64,000 bases of DNA, taken from NCBI RefSeq assembly GCF_000685355.1, contig NZ_JHET01000004.1, forward strand, positions 219,710 to 283,709, written 5' to 3'. This document shows positions 56,600-64,000 of the stretch, in pieces. Positions within the stretch are counted from its first letter, which is position 1. Every line of letters starts with the position of its first letter. This DNA is from Microbacterium sp. CH12i (lineage in GTDB: Bacteria > Actinomycetota > Actinomycetes > Actinomycetales > Microbacteriaceae). The position numbers and the translations under genes were made by a program. The notes beneath the pieces are model-generated. The model ran no database searches, was not told the origin of the DNA, and saw nothing but the letters and a program-made list of their open reading frames with translations.

Positions 56600-57604
56600 A
56601 TGACTTCCCTCTCTTCTCTCGGACACGACGAGCGAAGCGCGCGTACCGTTCTCTCGCTCGTGGCTGCACCAAATGATCCGTCGACCGGTCGTCTCCTTGC
56701 CCGAGTCGGCGCTGTCGAGCTGCTGCGCCTCGCTGATTCTGATAGTGCGGTGCCCGGCCTCGACCAAATCGCAGCGGCAGTATGGCGCGAACGCTTGCAC
56801 ACTGTGAGCAGCGCCGACACCTTGGCCACACAGATGGCGGCCTTCGAGCGACAAGGCCTCCGGGTCGTGATTCCGGGTGAGAAGGATTGGCCAGTCGCCC
56901 TCAACGATCTCGGAGCACGCACACCATATGCACTTTGGACGCGTGGCGAGACTGCGCTGCTGGCCAAGCCTTTCGCCGACCGCATCACGCTGACCGGTGC
57001 GCGCGCCTCCACCGCGTATGGGGACCACATGGCGATTGAACTCGCCAGTGACCTCGCGCTCAGTGGCCGTGTCGTTGTCGCTGGCGGTGCCTACGGTATC
57101 GAAGCAGTCGCACACCAGTCGGCGCTGGCGACCGGTGGAAAAACGATTGCAGTCCTCGCGGGTGGGGTCGATCGCGCATACCCTGCCGGACACACGGATC
57201 TGTTTGCGCGTATTGAGCAACAAGGTCTCCTCGTCTCTGAGGTTGCACCGGGTGCTGCACCAACACGGCAGCGCTTTCTCGATCGTGGCCGGATTATGGC
57301 CGCGCTCTCCTCGACGACGGTGATCGTTGAGGCGGGGGCGCGGTCAGGATCGCTCCGTGTCGCCAACGAAGCAGTGGAGCTTGGTCGCTCAGTCGGTGCA
57401 GTTCCTGGCCCCGTCACGAGTGCCGCCAGCTATGGCTCCAACATCCTCATTCAAGACAGACGCGCCCGTTTGCTCACAGGTTCCGAAGACGTTCTTCGAC
57501 TCGCCGACGAGGACAAGAGCAACGACCACAACACGGAGCTGTCACGAGCATTTCGCATCGCTGCAGCGTGGGATCGTCGCTCACCCGATTCACGCGGCCT
57601 GTAA
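56600..57604 (+). CDS. DprA/Smf-like DNA processing protein
   Basis: A 334-residue intact protein. The DprA Rossmann fold is clear: ARTPYALWTRGETALL, ITLTGARASTAYGDHMAIEL (normally vGxRxxtxYG), VVVAGGAYGIEAVAHQSALA and ILAGGVDRAYPAGHTDLF, then GRIMAALSSTTVIVEAGARS and ALSRPGPVTS-like GAVPGPVTSAASYGSNIL. DprA loads RecA on single-stranded DNA. Here it lies in a mobilisable element beside a relaxase and convergent with it, so it probably helps to establish transferred single strands or counter defence. The canonical winged-helix C-terminus seems to be absent. Confidence 0.9.
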   Translation: MTSLSSLGHDERSARTVLSLVAAPNDPSTGRLLARVGAVELLRLADSDSAVPGLDQIAAAVWRERLHTVSSADTLATQMAAFERQGLRVVIPGEKDWPVALNDLGARTPYALWTRGETALLAKPFADRITLTGARASTAYGDHMAIELASDLALSGRVVVAGGAYGIEAVAHQSALATGGKTIAVLAGGVDRAYPAGHTDLFARIEQQGLLVSEVAPGAAPTRQRFLDRGRIMAALSSTTVIVEAGARSGSLRVANEAVELGRSVGAVPGPVTSAASYGSNILIQDRRARLLTGSEDVLRLADEDKSNDHNTELSRAFRIAAAWDRRSPDSRGL

Positions 57605-57669
57605 TCGCTCATCTTCTTCAGCGCAGTTGACTGGAGAAAAGTTTGTGCACCGGCGAGACTGGGCAGCGG

Positions 57670-60600
57670 TCAGAGCACCCGCCCCTCCGAAGTCCGCTCA
57701 GACGGCTCACGATGGGACTGCACAACCTTGGCCCCGGCGTTCATACGGCGGATCTCGGTGAGTGCTGCTTCGGCCCTCGCGTGATCGATTCGCTGCGCCG
57801 TGGCCTCGGGTCGGAGCCCAAGCGGGCTCGGCGTCGTGACGGCGTATCGGTCGCGATACGCGGCGATTGTCCGCGCCGCCAACTGCCGCCTCTCACGCCC
57901 CGATGCGGCAGCGGGAGCTTCACCGAGTGACGCGATCCATTGCGCATCATCGACGAAGGCTTCGCCGAGCACTGCGTCGGCTCGCTGCGTGATGAGGTCA
58001 CGACGTTCATCGAGCGCCTGACGCATGTCATCAGCAACCGGTCCCATCGCTTCGGGTACGAGCCCGGCGATGAGCCTGGGCACCTTGCGTGTGCGGCCTG
58101 ATCCAGCTGGTCGCGCGGTGGCGTCGATAACTCGGTGTCGGATGACGGCAGCGATGTCGTCCGCATTGCCAAAGCCACGGGCACGGACGAGACGTGGGAG
58201 CAAGTTGGCCAGGTCATGATGGTTTGCTTCAGCTCGGCGCAGCTCTGCGGTCAAGGGGCCGAACGCATCCGAGCCAATTACATCATCGGCTTCGTCTGCA
58301 CTGAGGCCGGATGTCCGAACCAGAGCGGCCCACCGGTCGCGTTGCGCTGCGGCGGCGATCGCCTCATATTCTGCGGCGAGCTGGGCGATCGTTCCCCAGG
58401 ACTCTTGTTCGACAGCGATCGTTTCATGCGCAGAGAGTTCGGCGCCGACGTGCTGGAGCACGCCGCCGAGAATACTGCGGCCAGTGACTTCATTGTTCTC
58501 ACCAGGATGTGGTCCATCGTGGGAAGTGTCGGGCGTATCGATGGCAACGTAGGCGATATTGGCGTCACGGCCCCGCGTCATCGCCACGTAGAGAGTCTCC
58601 CTGGTCATGGTCGAGTCGACGAGCACGTGGGCAGTATCGGTGGTGAGGCCTTGCGCGCGGAAGGATGTCACGGCGTAGCCGAGTTCGACGTGCTCAGCTA
58701 CATAGTCGACTGGCAGAAGAACGCTGGTCCCCCAGGAACTTCCAGCCCGTCGAACAAGCATCGATCCATCGCGTCGAACATCGACGACGTTCCAGCGATC
58801 TCCGTTGCGCACCCAGCCTCGCCCTGCCAGTAGGCGGCGGTCATTGCGGCGCGTGATGACGATATCTCCGGATGCCGCATGGGTTCCGTCGTGCAGCTCA
58901 GACTCACGTGACCCGCGAACGGCGCCATCGAGAATCAGATCGGTGCGCGCTCGGTTGTTGAGTGCGGTCACCGATTCATTGGAGTCTGAGACGAGAACCG
59001 TTGCACGCCCCGCGACGAGATCGCTGCGCCAGGCGGTATACGCTGAATCGATCATTTCCTCGGTGTCCCCGTCAACGATGCGTTGGTGCTCGTCGTAGGT
59101 GTCGATGACGTCGGTGTGGCCATGGCGAAGATCGAGGGACGCCCGCTTTTCCCAGTCGTGCGTGAAGCGGTGAACATCGACGAGTTCGGGCACGTCATTG
59201 CGGTCATGTGTGAGCAGCCCGAAGGCCCCGCCCGCGTCGACAGCCTGGAGCTGTGCGTAGTCGCCGACGAGTAGCACTTTCGCTCCGACCTCAGCCGCGA
59301 GCTGGGTGATTCGGTCGAGCGAGAGCGTTCCCGCTAGCGACGCTTCATCAACGATCACGAGCTGACCCGGCTGGAAGCTTACGCCTGCTTGGAGATGGTT
59401 CTGCCACCATTTCGCCGTGTTCTCGGTCGCGATCCCAAGATCCTCAGCAAGTACCTGTGCCGCACTCGACGAAGGCGCAAGTCCGACGACAGCGCCTTTC
59501 CCGTGTTCCTTCTCCCACGCCCATCGCAGCGCCCTCATCGCGGTTGTTTTCCCGGCACCAGCGGGACCGACAAGCAGATCGACGATGCGACCGGACACCG
59601 TGATCTCCGCCAGCGCGGACGCTTGGTCCTCCCCCAGCACCAACCGCTCACGATCAGGCTTTCGCACGATCCGCTCGACCGTCTCCAACGAGACAGTCGG
59701 GCCCGTCGTTGTGTGCGCGAGTTGAAGCAGGCGCTCCTCGGCGTCGAGCAGCTCACCAGACGAGAACACCGTGGAGTTCTTCGGCCGAAACACCGACGTC
59801 TCGTCACTCCTGCGAAAGACGGCAGGGCTGGATGCCAGTTCGGGCGGCGTGAGTCGAATCGACACAGCCTCAGCAGCATCCACAACCATGCCGATGATCG
59901 CTTCACGATCGCGTGTGCTCGCGAAACGGTACCGCATCGTTTGCCGGGCAGCTTCGGCCGTGAGATTCCACCGGCGCCACGTCGAACGCTTCTCCCCAAC
60001 TACAGTCACGACGCTCTGTCCCAGCCCGCGAACGACGTCAAGCGGCACATCATCAGCGCGCAAGAGCAACGGCGCGTTATTCGCGGTGACCTCACGTGCC
60101 CAGCGGGTTGCCTCGCCACCAAGGATGTTGCCCGCCCGCTGCCGCCACTGAGCAGTGAGGTCGGCGAGGGAGTGGATCTCTTTCTCCGGGCGTGTAGCGA
60201 GTGTCGCCTGGGCACGCAGCTTGATAATCGTCGTGCTGGAGGGTTGCCTGCCGTGCTTCTCCACGTACGCAGCGATGAGACGATCCTTCTCCTCGTCGAT
60301 GTGCCGCGACCGCGACGAGAACTCGGACACAAGTTGTTCAGGGACCTTCGCGATCGCCCATGCCGCATTGCGCTCCCGTCCGCGCTCACGCGTTTCCCAC
60401 TCAACTCCGAAGAGCCGCGTGAGGTGATCGGCGAACACGGCTTCGTGGAACTCGGAGAGCGCCACTGTCGCAGCGTGCAGGGGCCGCCCGTCCAAGCTTC
60501 GCCACTTGTTGTCGAGCACTGTCTGCACCTTGTTGCTGATCACGACGTGCGTGTGCAGATGGGGGTCACCCGCGCGTGAGTCGTAGTGGTCATAGGCTGT

Positions 60601-61227
60601 CGCGATCAACCCACGCACCTCGACCTGTGCAACGGCACCGTCCCCAGGGGTTGCACCGGCGCGCGTGGCTGCAACCTCGCGCTCCATAAACGCAACCACC
60701 TCTGCAACCGCTGCATGGTGTGCACTGACGATGAGTGATTGCGTTCCTGTGTCAGCGACTGCCCACAGCACGGAGGCGGACTTCGGGATAGAGAAGGTGA
60801 AGTCATATCCGGCCACCGCCCGTCGAGTGCCACGCTCGGATTCCTCCGCTTCGATCGCCGCGACGGCCCGGCCTCGAGCGGTCGGACCCAGCCCCGGATC
60901 GAGCGCACCGACTCGCTCCTGAACTCGCTCAGCCACCGACTTGTACGCCGGGTAGGATCGGCCGAGCGGCACGCCGGTAAGCGGGTCACGACCCATGCCG
61001 ATCAGCAGCTGGAGCTGCGCCTCGGTGATCTCATCGCCGTCGCTTAGTTGCCCGCTTCCGAGTGCCGCGAGGCCGCTGCCCATCCATCGCCCCGGCGGCG
61101 TGCCGTCCGCGTTGTAATACCTCGTCAACGGAGTCGAGAGATCTCGGTCGCCGTCACCGGCGGCCACTGTGCGCAGCAGGTACTTGTAGCCGTCGCCCGC
61201 CGACATCACCCGCATCGACACCGTCAC
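57670..61227 (-). CDS. MobF family relaxase-helicase (TraA/TrwC type)
   Basis: A 1185-residue intact conjugation initiator. The relaxase domain has tyrosines near the N-terminus (SAGDGYKYLLRT), DFTFSIPKSASVLWAVAD, and the metal-binding His triad in DPHLHTHVV (His 223, 225, 227). A RecD-like helicase follows with Walker A LVGPAGAGKTTAMRAL near residue 556, LVIVDEASLAGTL, and the C-terminal SF1 block GYAVTSFRAQGLTTD with YVAMTRGRDANIAYVA. GTG 61227 gives the family start MTVSMRVMSAGDGYKYLL. It nicks oriT and unwinds the transferred strand. Mating-pair genes are absent, and the only coupling protein here is truncated. Confidence 0.93.
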   Translation of the reverse strand: MTVSMRVMSAGDGYKYLLRTVAAGDGDRDLSTPLTRYYNADGTPPGRWMGSGLAALGSGQLSDGDEITEAQLQLLIGMGRDPLTGVPLGRSYPAYKSVAERVQERVGALDPGLGPTARGRAVAAIEAEESERGTRRAVAGYDFTFSIPKSASVLWAVADTGTQSLIVSAHHAAVAEVVAFMEREVAATRAGATPGDGAVAQVEVRGLIATAYDHYDSRAGDPHLHTHVVISNKVQTVLDNKWRSLDGRPLHAATVALSEFHEAVFADHLTRLFGVEWETRERGRERNAAWAIAKVPEQLVSEFSSRSRHIDEEKDRLIAAYVEKHGRQPSSTTIIKLRAQATLATRPEKEIHSLADLTAQWRQRAGNILGGEATRWAREVTANNAPLLLRADDVPLDVVRGLGQSVVTVVGEKRSTWRRWNLTAEAARQTMRYRFASTRDREAIIGMVVDAAEAVSIRLTPPELASSPAVFRRSDETSVFRPKNSTVFSSGELLDAEERLLQLAHTTTGPTVSLETVERIVRKPDRERLVLGEDQASALAEITVSGRIVDLLVGPAGAGKTTAMRALRWAWEKEHGKGAVVGLAPSSSAAQVLAEDLGIATENTAKWWQNHLQAGVSFQPGQLVIVDEASLAGTLSLDRITQLAAEVGAKVLLVGDYAQLQAVDAGGAFGLLTHDRNDVPELVDVHRFTHDWEKRASLDLRHGHTDVIDTYDEHQRIVDGDTEEMIDSAYTAWRSDLVAGRATVLVSDSNESVTALNNRARTDLILDGAVRGSRESELHDGTHAASGDIVITRRNDRRLLAGRGWVRNGDRWNVVDVRRDGSMLVRRAGSSWGTSVLLPVDYVAEHVELGYAVTSFRAQGLTTDTAHVLVDSTMTRETLYVAMTRGRDANIAYVAIDTPDTSHDGPHPGENNEVTGRSILGGVLQHVGAELSAHETIAVEQESWGTIAQLAAEYEAIAAAAQRDRWAALVRTSGLSADEADDVIGSDAFGPLTAELRRAEANHHDLANLLPRLVRARGFGNADDIAAVIRHRVIDATARPAGSGRTRKVPRLIAGLVPEAMGPVADDMRQALDERRDLITQRADAVLGEAFVDDAQWIASLGEAPAAASGRERRQLAARTIAAYRDRYAVTTPSPLGLRPEATAQRIDHARAEAALTEIRRMNAGAKVVQSHREPSERTSEGRVL

Positions 61228-61311
61228 CGCAGCTCACCTTCCCTCCATCAAGGAGGAGGTAAACAAGCAGGATCGGCGACTTCAGAAATCACACGCGAGT
61301 TGTCGCGACCT

Positions 61312-61334
61312 CGATCTGCAAGACGCGTGGCAGC
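61312..61334 (+). repeat. Right copy of a 23-bp direct repeat (partner at 45320-45342)
   Basis: Exact match to 45320-45342, lying 85 bases upstream of the relaxase start. Between the copies are AbiE, integrase 2, att2, the defence operon, dprA and the relaxase. Confidence 0.7.
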
Positions 61335-61470
61335 CCTGAGGGACAGTCGGAACGACGGCTCCGCGCGGCGCCGGACGGACGGACTCGGAACGATCTCGGG
61401 AGTGGGTGCGAGCACCTGGCTGCTGACGAACCCGGCGTTGAGCGGGGACCACCGATCCGCCGGAGTCTTC
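61335..61470. other. Non-coding flank of the mobile region
   Basis: GC-rich stretch between the right repeat copy and the methyltransferase relic. No convincing gene, hairpin or RNA seen. Confidence 0.4.
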
Positions 61471-61747
61471 ATGCGCGAGCTGAACAACGAGAACGCCGAC
61501 CGCCGTCTGCCGGCCGGGCCGCTGTCCTCCGGCTAGGGCGGGCTCGACCTCGCCGTCGAGCAGGTGTTCGGCGCCCACACCGTGTGGTTCTCCGAGATCA
61601 ACGAGCCCGTCGCCCGCGGTTTTCGCGCACCGCTGGCCCGACGCCCCGAATCTCGGCGACATCACCACCATCGACTGGAGCCAGGCTGAGCCCGTCGATG
61701 TGCTCTGCGGCGGGTTCCTCTGCCTCAATGTCACGGACGGGATTGGG
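61471..61747 (+). pseudogene. Remnant of a C5-cytosine DNA methyltransferase
   Basis: From ATG 61471 the sequence reads MRELNNENADRRLPAGPLSSG, a TAG, then GGLDLAVEQVFGAHTVWFSE and INEPVAR, which is methyltransferase motif I and its surroundings. After one extra base near 61618 it continues FAHRWPDAPNLGDITTIDWS and PVDVLCGGFLCLNVTDG, where the catalytic motif PCQ has become LCL. It ends there. Stop codon, frameshift, lost active site and truncation make it a clear relic of a phage-type enzyme. Confidence 0.75.
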
Positions 61748-61788
61748 TCCAGCAGCTCGAAGCTCCGCGGTCGACAGTCATCCGAGGG

Positions 61789-62120
61789 CTATACCTCGGA
61801 GTAGAAGCTGAGCTTGTTGCCGTCGGGGTCGGGGAAGTCGAAGTAGTCCATAGCGTCCGGGACGTGTTCGAGCGGCCCGCGCTCGATGCCTTCTCCGATC
61901 AGACGTTCCCGTTCTGCGGCGGCGTCGCTGACTTCGAACCGGGTCACGACCTCCGCCCCGGAGCGGCTTGTCGGCTCTTCGCCGAGCTGTAGCCAAATCG
62001 TGCCCAGCCGAAACTCCACGACACCTTCGGCGGGTGCGAGGTCTGGATCGCCAGAGCGAACACGTCCTCATACCACTTGACGGCTCGGTTCGAGTCGCTG
62101 ACTGGTAGCCCGACCGTCAC
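61789..62120 (-). CDS. VOC (glyoxalase/bleomycin resistance) family protein, frame disrupted at about 62055
   Basis: About 110 residues of one vicinal-oxygen-chelate domain: SVTVGLPVSDSNRAVKWYED then, after restoring one base near 62055, DPDLAPAEGVVEFRLGTIWL, and the end MDYFDFPDPDGNKLSFYSEV. The metal-site-like glutamate is within the last strand (YSEV). ATG 62132 would give MDV and an immediate TAG, so either GTG 62120 is the start or a Gln codon has become a stop. Because it lies among relics, its activity is doubtful. Confidence 0.65.
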
Positions 62121-62278
62121 GCTCTACACGTCCATGCGTCCCATTGTCTCGTGCAAGTGATCGTGACGTCGAGAGCGAGTTCTCGGCTACACGGCTAACA
62201 GCGCGACCGAACGCCGATCGGACACCAGCGTTACGGGCTCGGTCGACCGGAGCAGGGGGAAAACTCGCCTGGCGGGGT

Positions 62279-62434
62279 GTCGTTTCAGCGCACGGATGGC
62301 CTCGGTGTTGGAGTTCCCCAGCGCCCGCCCGGCGGCGAGGTAGTCCTGCGCGGGCTGGTGCATGCGCTTCTAGGTGATCGCGATGCGGCGGATCGCAGCG
62401 TTCATCCGCCGGTTCCCGCCCCGGTTCAACCTCA
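62279..62434 (-). pseudogene. IS110 family transposase, C-terminal fragment
   Basis: The minus strand reads LNRGGNRRMNAAIRRIAIT, a TAG, then KRMHQPAQDYLAAGRALGNS and EAIRALKRH. This is the end of the IS110 transposase_20 domain (GNRxxNxALxxxAxxQ and DYxxRxxxEGKS...RxLKR), with a Gln codon changed to TAG. Only about 50 codons survive, without ends of the element. Confidence 0.7.
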
Positions 62435-62459
62435 CCTTGAATCGGCCTGACTTTCGTTT

Positions 62460-62650
62460 CTATCGGGAGCCTTGCCCGGCGGATGCCGGATTGGCTGATT
62501 CGATGTCAGCGTAGTACGCCGTCTCGACCTCGATCGGGGTGCGCATGTCGAGCTCGCCGTGGAGGCGCTGGTTGTTCCACCACCACACCCACTCGAGGGT
62601 CGCGAGCTCGACCTGCTCGACAGTCTTCCAGGGGCCGCGCAGCCGGAGGT
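62460..62650 (-). pseudogene. IS3-type transposase, C-terminal rve fragment
   Basis: The minus strand reads GPWKTVEQVELATLEWVWWW, NNQRLHGELDMRTPIEVETA and YYADIESANPASAGQGSR with a stop at 62460. The pattern W-WxNxxRLHgxLxxxxPxExExxYY is the end of IS3 family integrase-core transposases. The catalytic DDE part is missing. Confidence 0.75.
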
Positions 62651-62700
62651 TGGCGGACTGCGCGAGAAGCGGCGGGCGGCCACGTCGCAGGGATGACTAT

Positions 62701-62735
62701 TTGGTGAAAATACCCCAGGGGGTATAATGGTCTCA
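62701..62735 (+). promoter_or_regulatory. Promoter of the thioredoxin operon with CsoR/CstR-type operator
   Basis: A promoter-like pair, TTGGTG at 62701 and TATAAT at 62723 with 16 bases between, encloses the palindrome ATACCCCAGGGGGTAT (62710-62725). This C4-G4 dyad with AT flanks is typical of CsoR-family sites, among them the persulfide sensor CstR. The expected transcription start is about 62735, the A of the ATG, so the mRNA is probably leaderless. Confidence 0.72.
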
Positions 62736-63118
62736 TGGCGACGAGAGAGATCACGAGTGAGAACCTGGCCCGGGTGGTTGAGGACAGTCCGATGCTGCTG
62801 CTGGATTTCTGGGCGGACTGGTGTGGTCCATGCCGGAGCTTCGCGCCGGTGTTCGAGGCGGCGTCGGAGGCGCACCCGGACGTGGTATTCGGCAAGATCG
62901 ACACCGAGGCGCAACAGGAACTGGCGGCGGGATTCGGGATCACCTCGATCCCAACGCTGGTCGCGTTCCGGGAGGGCGTCATAGTATTCGCTCAGCCGGG
63001 TGCGCTGCGGGCGCCGCAGTTGGAGCAGATGATCGCCGGGATGCGCGGGCTGGACATGGATGAGGTTCGTACGGCCGTGGCAGCTCGGGACGACAAGGCT
63101 TCGGAGACGCGACGGTGA
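62735..63118 (+). CDS. Thioredoxin
   Basis: A 127-residue thioredoxin-fold protein with the active site DFWADWCGPCRSFAPVFEA and the cis-proline region ITSIPTLVAFREG. The C-terminal tail (MDEVRTAVAARDDKASETRR) is longer than in housekeeping thioredoxins. No ribosome-binding site is visible before ATG 62735, in keeping with leaderless translation. Its stop overlaps the GTG of the next gene. The operator and partner suggest a role in reducing persulfides or mixed disulfides. Confidence 0.92.
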   Translation: MATREITSENLARVVEDSPMLLLDFWADWCGPCRSFAPVFEAASEAHPDVVFGKIDTEAQQELAAGFGITSIPTLVAFREGVIVFAQPGALRAPQLEQMIAGMRGLDMDEVRTAVAARDDKASETRR

Positions 63119-64000
63119 CCCGTGTGGTGGTCGTCGGCGGCGTGGCCGGCGGGATGAGCTGTGCGGCACGGGCGCGGCGCCTAGACGAGTCCGCGGAGAT
63201 CATCGTGCTGGAGCGTGGGCGGTATGTGTCGTTCGCGAACTGTGGTCTGCCGTACTACGTGGGCGGGGAGATCGTCGAAGCGGATCGGTTGCTGGTGCAG
63301 ACGCCGGAGCGTCTGCGGGCGGCGCTGAACCTGGATGTGCGCACCGGTCACGAGGTCGTGGCGCTCGATGCGGCCGCTCGCGAGGTGGTGGTGCGCACCT
63401 CGGCCGGTGAGGAACGGATCGGTTACGACGCGCTGGTGCTCTCGCCAGGGGCGGTAGCCGCTCGCCCGCCGATCGAGGGGCTGGACTCGCTGCGGGTGCA
63501 GACGCTGCGGACGGTGGAGGATGCGACCGGGCTGCGCGAGCGCGTGGAGGCGGGCGCGCGACGGGCGATGGTGCTGGGCGCGGGATTCATCGGGCTGGAG
63601 GCCGCCGAAGCGCTGGCCCGGCAGGGCTTGGCCACCTCGGTGGTAGAGTGCGCCCCGCAGGTGCTTCCCCCGTTGGAGGCCGAGCACGCCTGGCTCGTGC
63701 AAGAGGAACTGACCAGGCTTGACATCGCCGTGCACACCGGGACCGCGGCACGCAGCATCGTGACCGGCCCCGATCAGGACACGGTGGTGCTCGATGATGG
63801 CACCCGTCTGGCGGCGGATGTGATCGTGCTGGCCGCCGGGGTGCGGCCGGACACGGCCGTGTTCGAGGCCGCGGGTGTTGTGTGCGAGCAGGGCGCGCTC
63901 GTCGTGGACGAGCACGGCAGGACCTCCCTCGATGGGGTCTGGGCGGTCGGAGACGCAACGGTCAGCGTCGATCCGGTCACCGGGGTGCGCCGGCCGGTCG
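63115..64000 (+). CDS. CoA-disulfide reductase family flavoprotein, cut by the window edge
   Basis: FAD/NAD(P)-dependent reductase of the CoADR/persulfide reductase type. The FAD motif is RVVVVGGVAGGMSCAARARR, the single catalytic cysteine is in VSFANCGLPYYVGG, and the second nucleotide motif is AMVLGAGFIGLEAAEALARQ, followed by GVRPDTAVFEAAG and GVWAVGDAT. 295 residues are in the window; a C-terminal rhodanese domain, found in some relatives, would lie beyond it. GTG 63115 overlaps the thioredoxin stop. Together they form a probable CstR-controlled sulfide/persulfide detoxification operon. Confidence 0.9.
   Translation, partial: MTRVVVVGGVAGGMSCAARARRLDESAEIIVLERGRYVSFANCGLPYYVGGEIVEADRLLVQTPERLRAALNLDVRTGHEVVALDAAAREVVVRTSAGEERIGYDALVLSPGAVAARPPIEGLDSLRVQTLRTVEDATGLRERVEAGARRAMVLGAGFIGLEAAEALARQGLATSVVECAPQVLPPLEAEHAWLVQEELTRLDIAVHTGTAARSIVTGPDQDTVVLDDGTRLAADVIVLAAGVRPDTAVFEAAGVVCEQGALVVDEHGRTSLDGVWAVGDATVSVDPVTGVRRPV

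Noticed and set aside
59389..60579. 396-residue plus-strand frame inside the relaxase region
   Set aside because: Antisense to the MobF gene, which has an intact frame and recognisable domains; no ribosome site or family features.

Overview
The window looks like chromosomal DNA of a high-GC Gram-positive actinobacterium, most likely Microbacteriaceae and close to Microbacterium. I infer this from the base composition, frequent GTG/TTG starts, GGAGG-type ribosome sites, an imuA-imuB-dnaE2 mutasome cassette, a type III polyketide synthase/methyltransferase/FAD-monooxygenase operon, and MobF-type mobile DNA. There are no rRNA genes, no CRISPR array and no complete tRNA.

Layout. 0-3 kb: type III PKS operon read leftwards. 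3-4.5 kb: CYTH protein, a small conserved protein and a prepilin peptidase. 4.5-10.3 kb: LexA-controlled imuA-imuB-dnaE2. 10.3-21.3 kb: chromosomal genes including a DedA protein, an F420/NADP-type oxidoreductase, a hydrolase, an ABC export operon (FtsX-type permease, two ATPases, a disulfide reductase), a VIT1-like transporter and membrane proteins. 21.3-25.6 kb: a metal/redox group (cupins, CPG-type P-ATPase, HMA chaperone) with two genes that carry internal deletions. 25.6-32.8 kb: PNPOx-fold protein, NarK-type transporter, Crp/Fnr regulator, a cytochrome-b/molybdopterin fusion, a Stealth phosphotransferase and a phosphodiesterase. 32.9-38.1 kb: a scrambled stretch with gene fragments, a ZIP transporter whose tail is inverted, a metalloprotease-like gene with two in-frame TAA codons, and a TPC-type metal ATPase.

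38.2-61.2 kb is accessory DNA. A truncated VirD4/TraG gene, an excisionase and integrase 1 lead to a 35-bp copy of a tRNA-Pro 3' end (att1). An 8.4-kb island follows: kinase-like protein, TetR, SDR, two esterases, AbiE abortive infection pair, integrase 2 and excisionase 2. It ends in a second copy (att2). Beyond att2 come an REase-NACHT protein, the IetS/IetA protease-ATPase pair, a DprA-like protein and a 1185-residue MobF relaxase-helicase. Integrase arm-like repeats lie outside both att copies, so the island seems to have inserted into the attachment core of the larger mobilisable element.

61.3-62.7 kb is a graveyard of a C5 DNA methyltransferase, a VOC protein and IS110 and IS3 family transposases. 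From 62.7 kb an apparently leaderless thioredoxin-CoA disulfide reductase operon starts under a CsoR/CstR-type operator and runs off the right edge.

A property of the whole window is about twenty single-base frameshifts in otherwise well-conserved genes, nearly all equivalent to loss of one base and often in short homopolymers. This looks more like uncorrected sequencing error than biology, so single frameshifts below are given as genes with a disrupted frame. Large internal deletions, inversions and fusions are reported separately because base-calling error cannot explain them.
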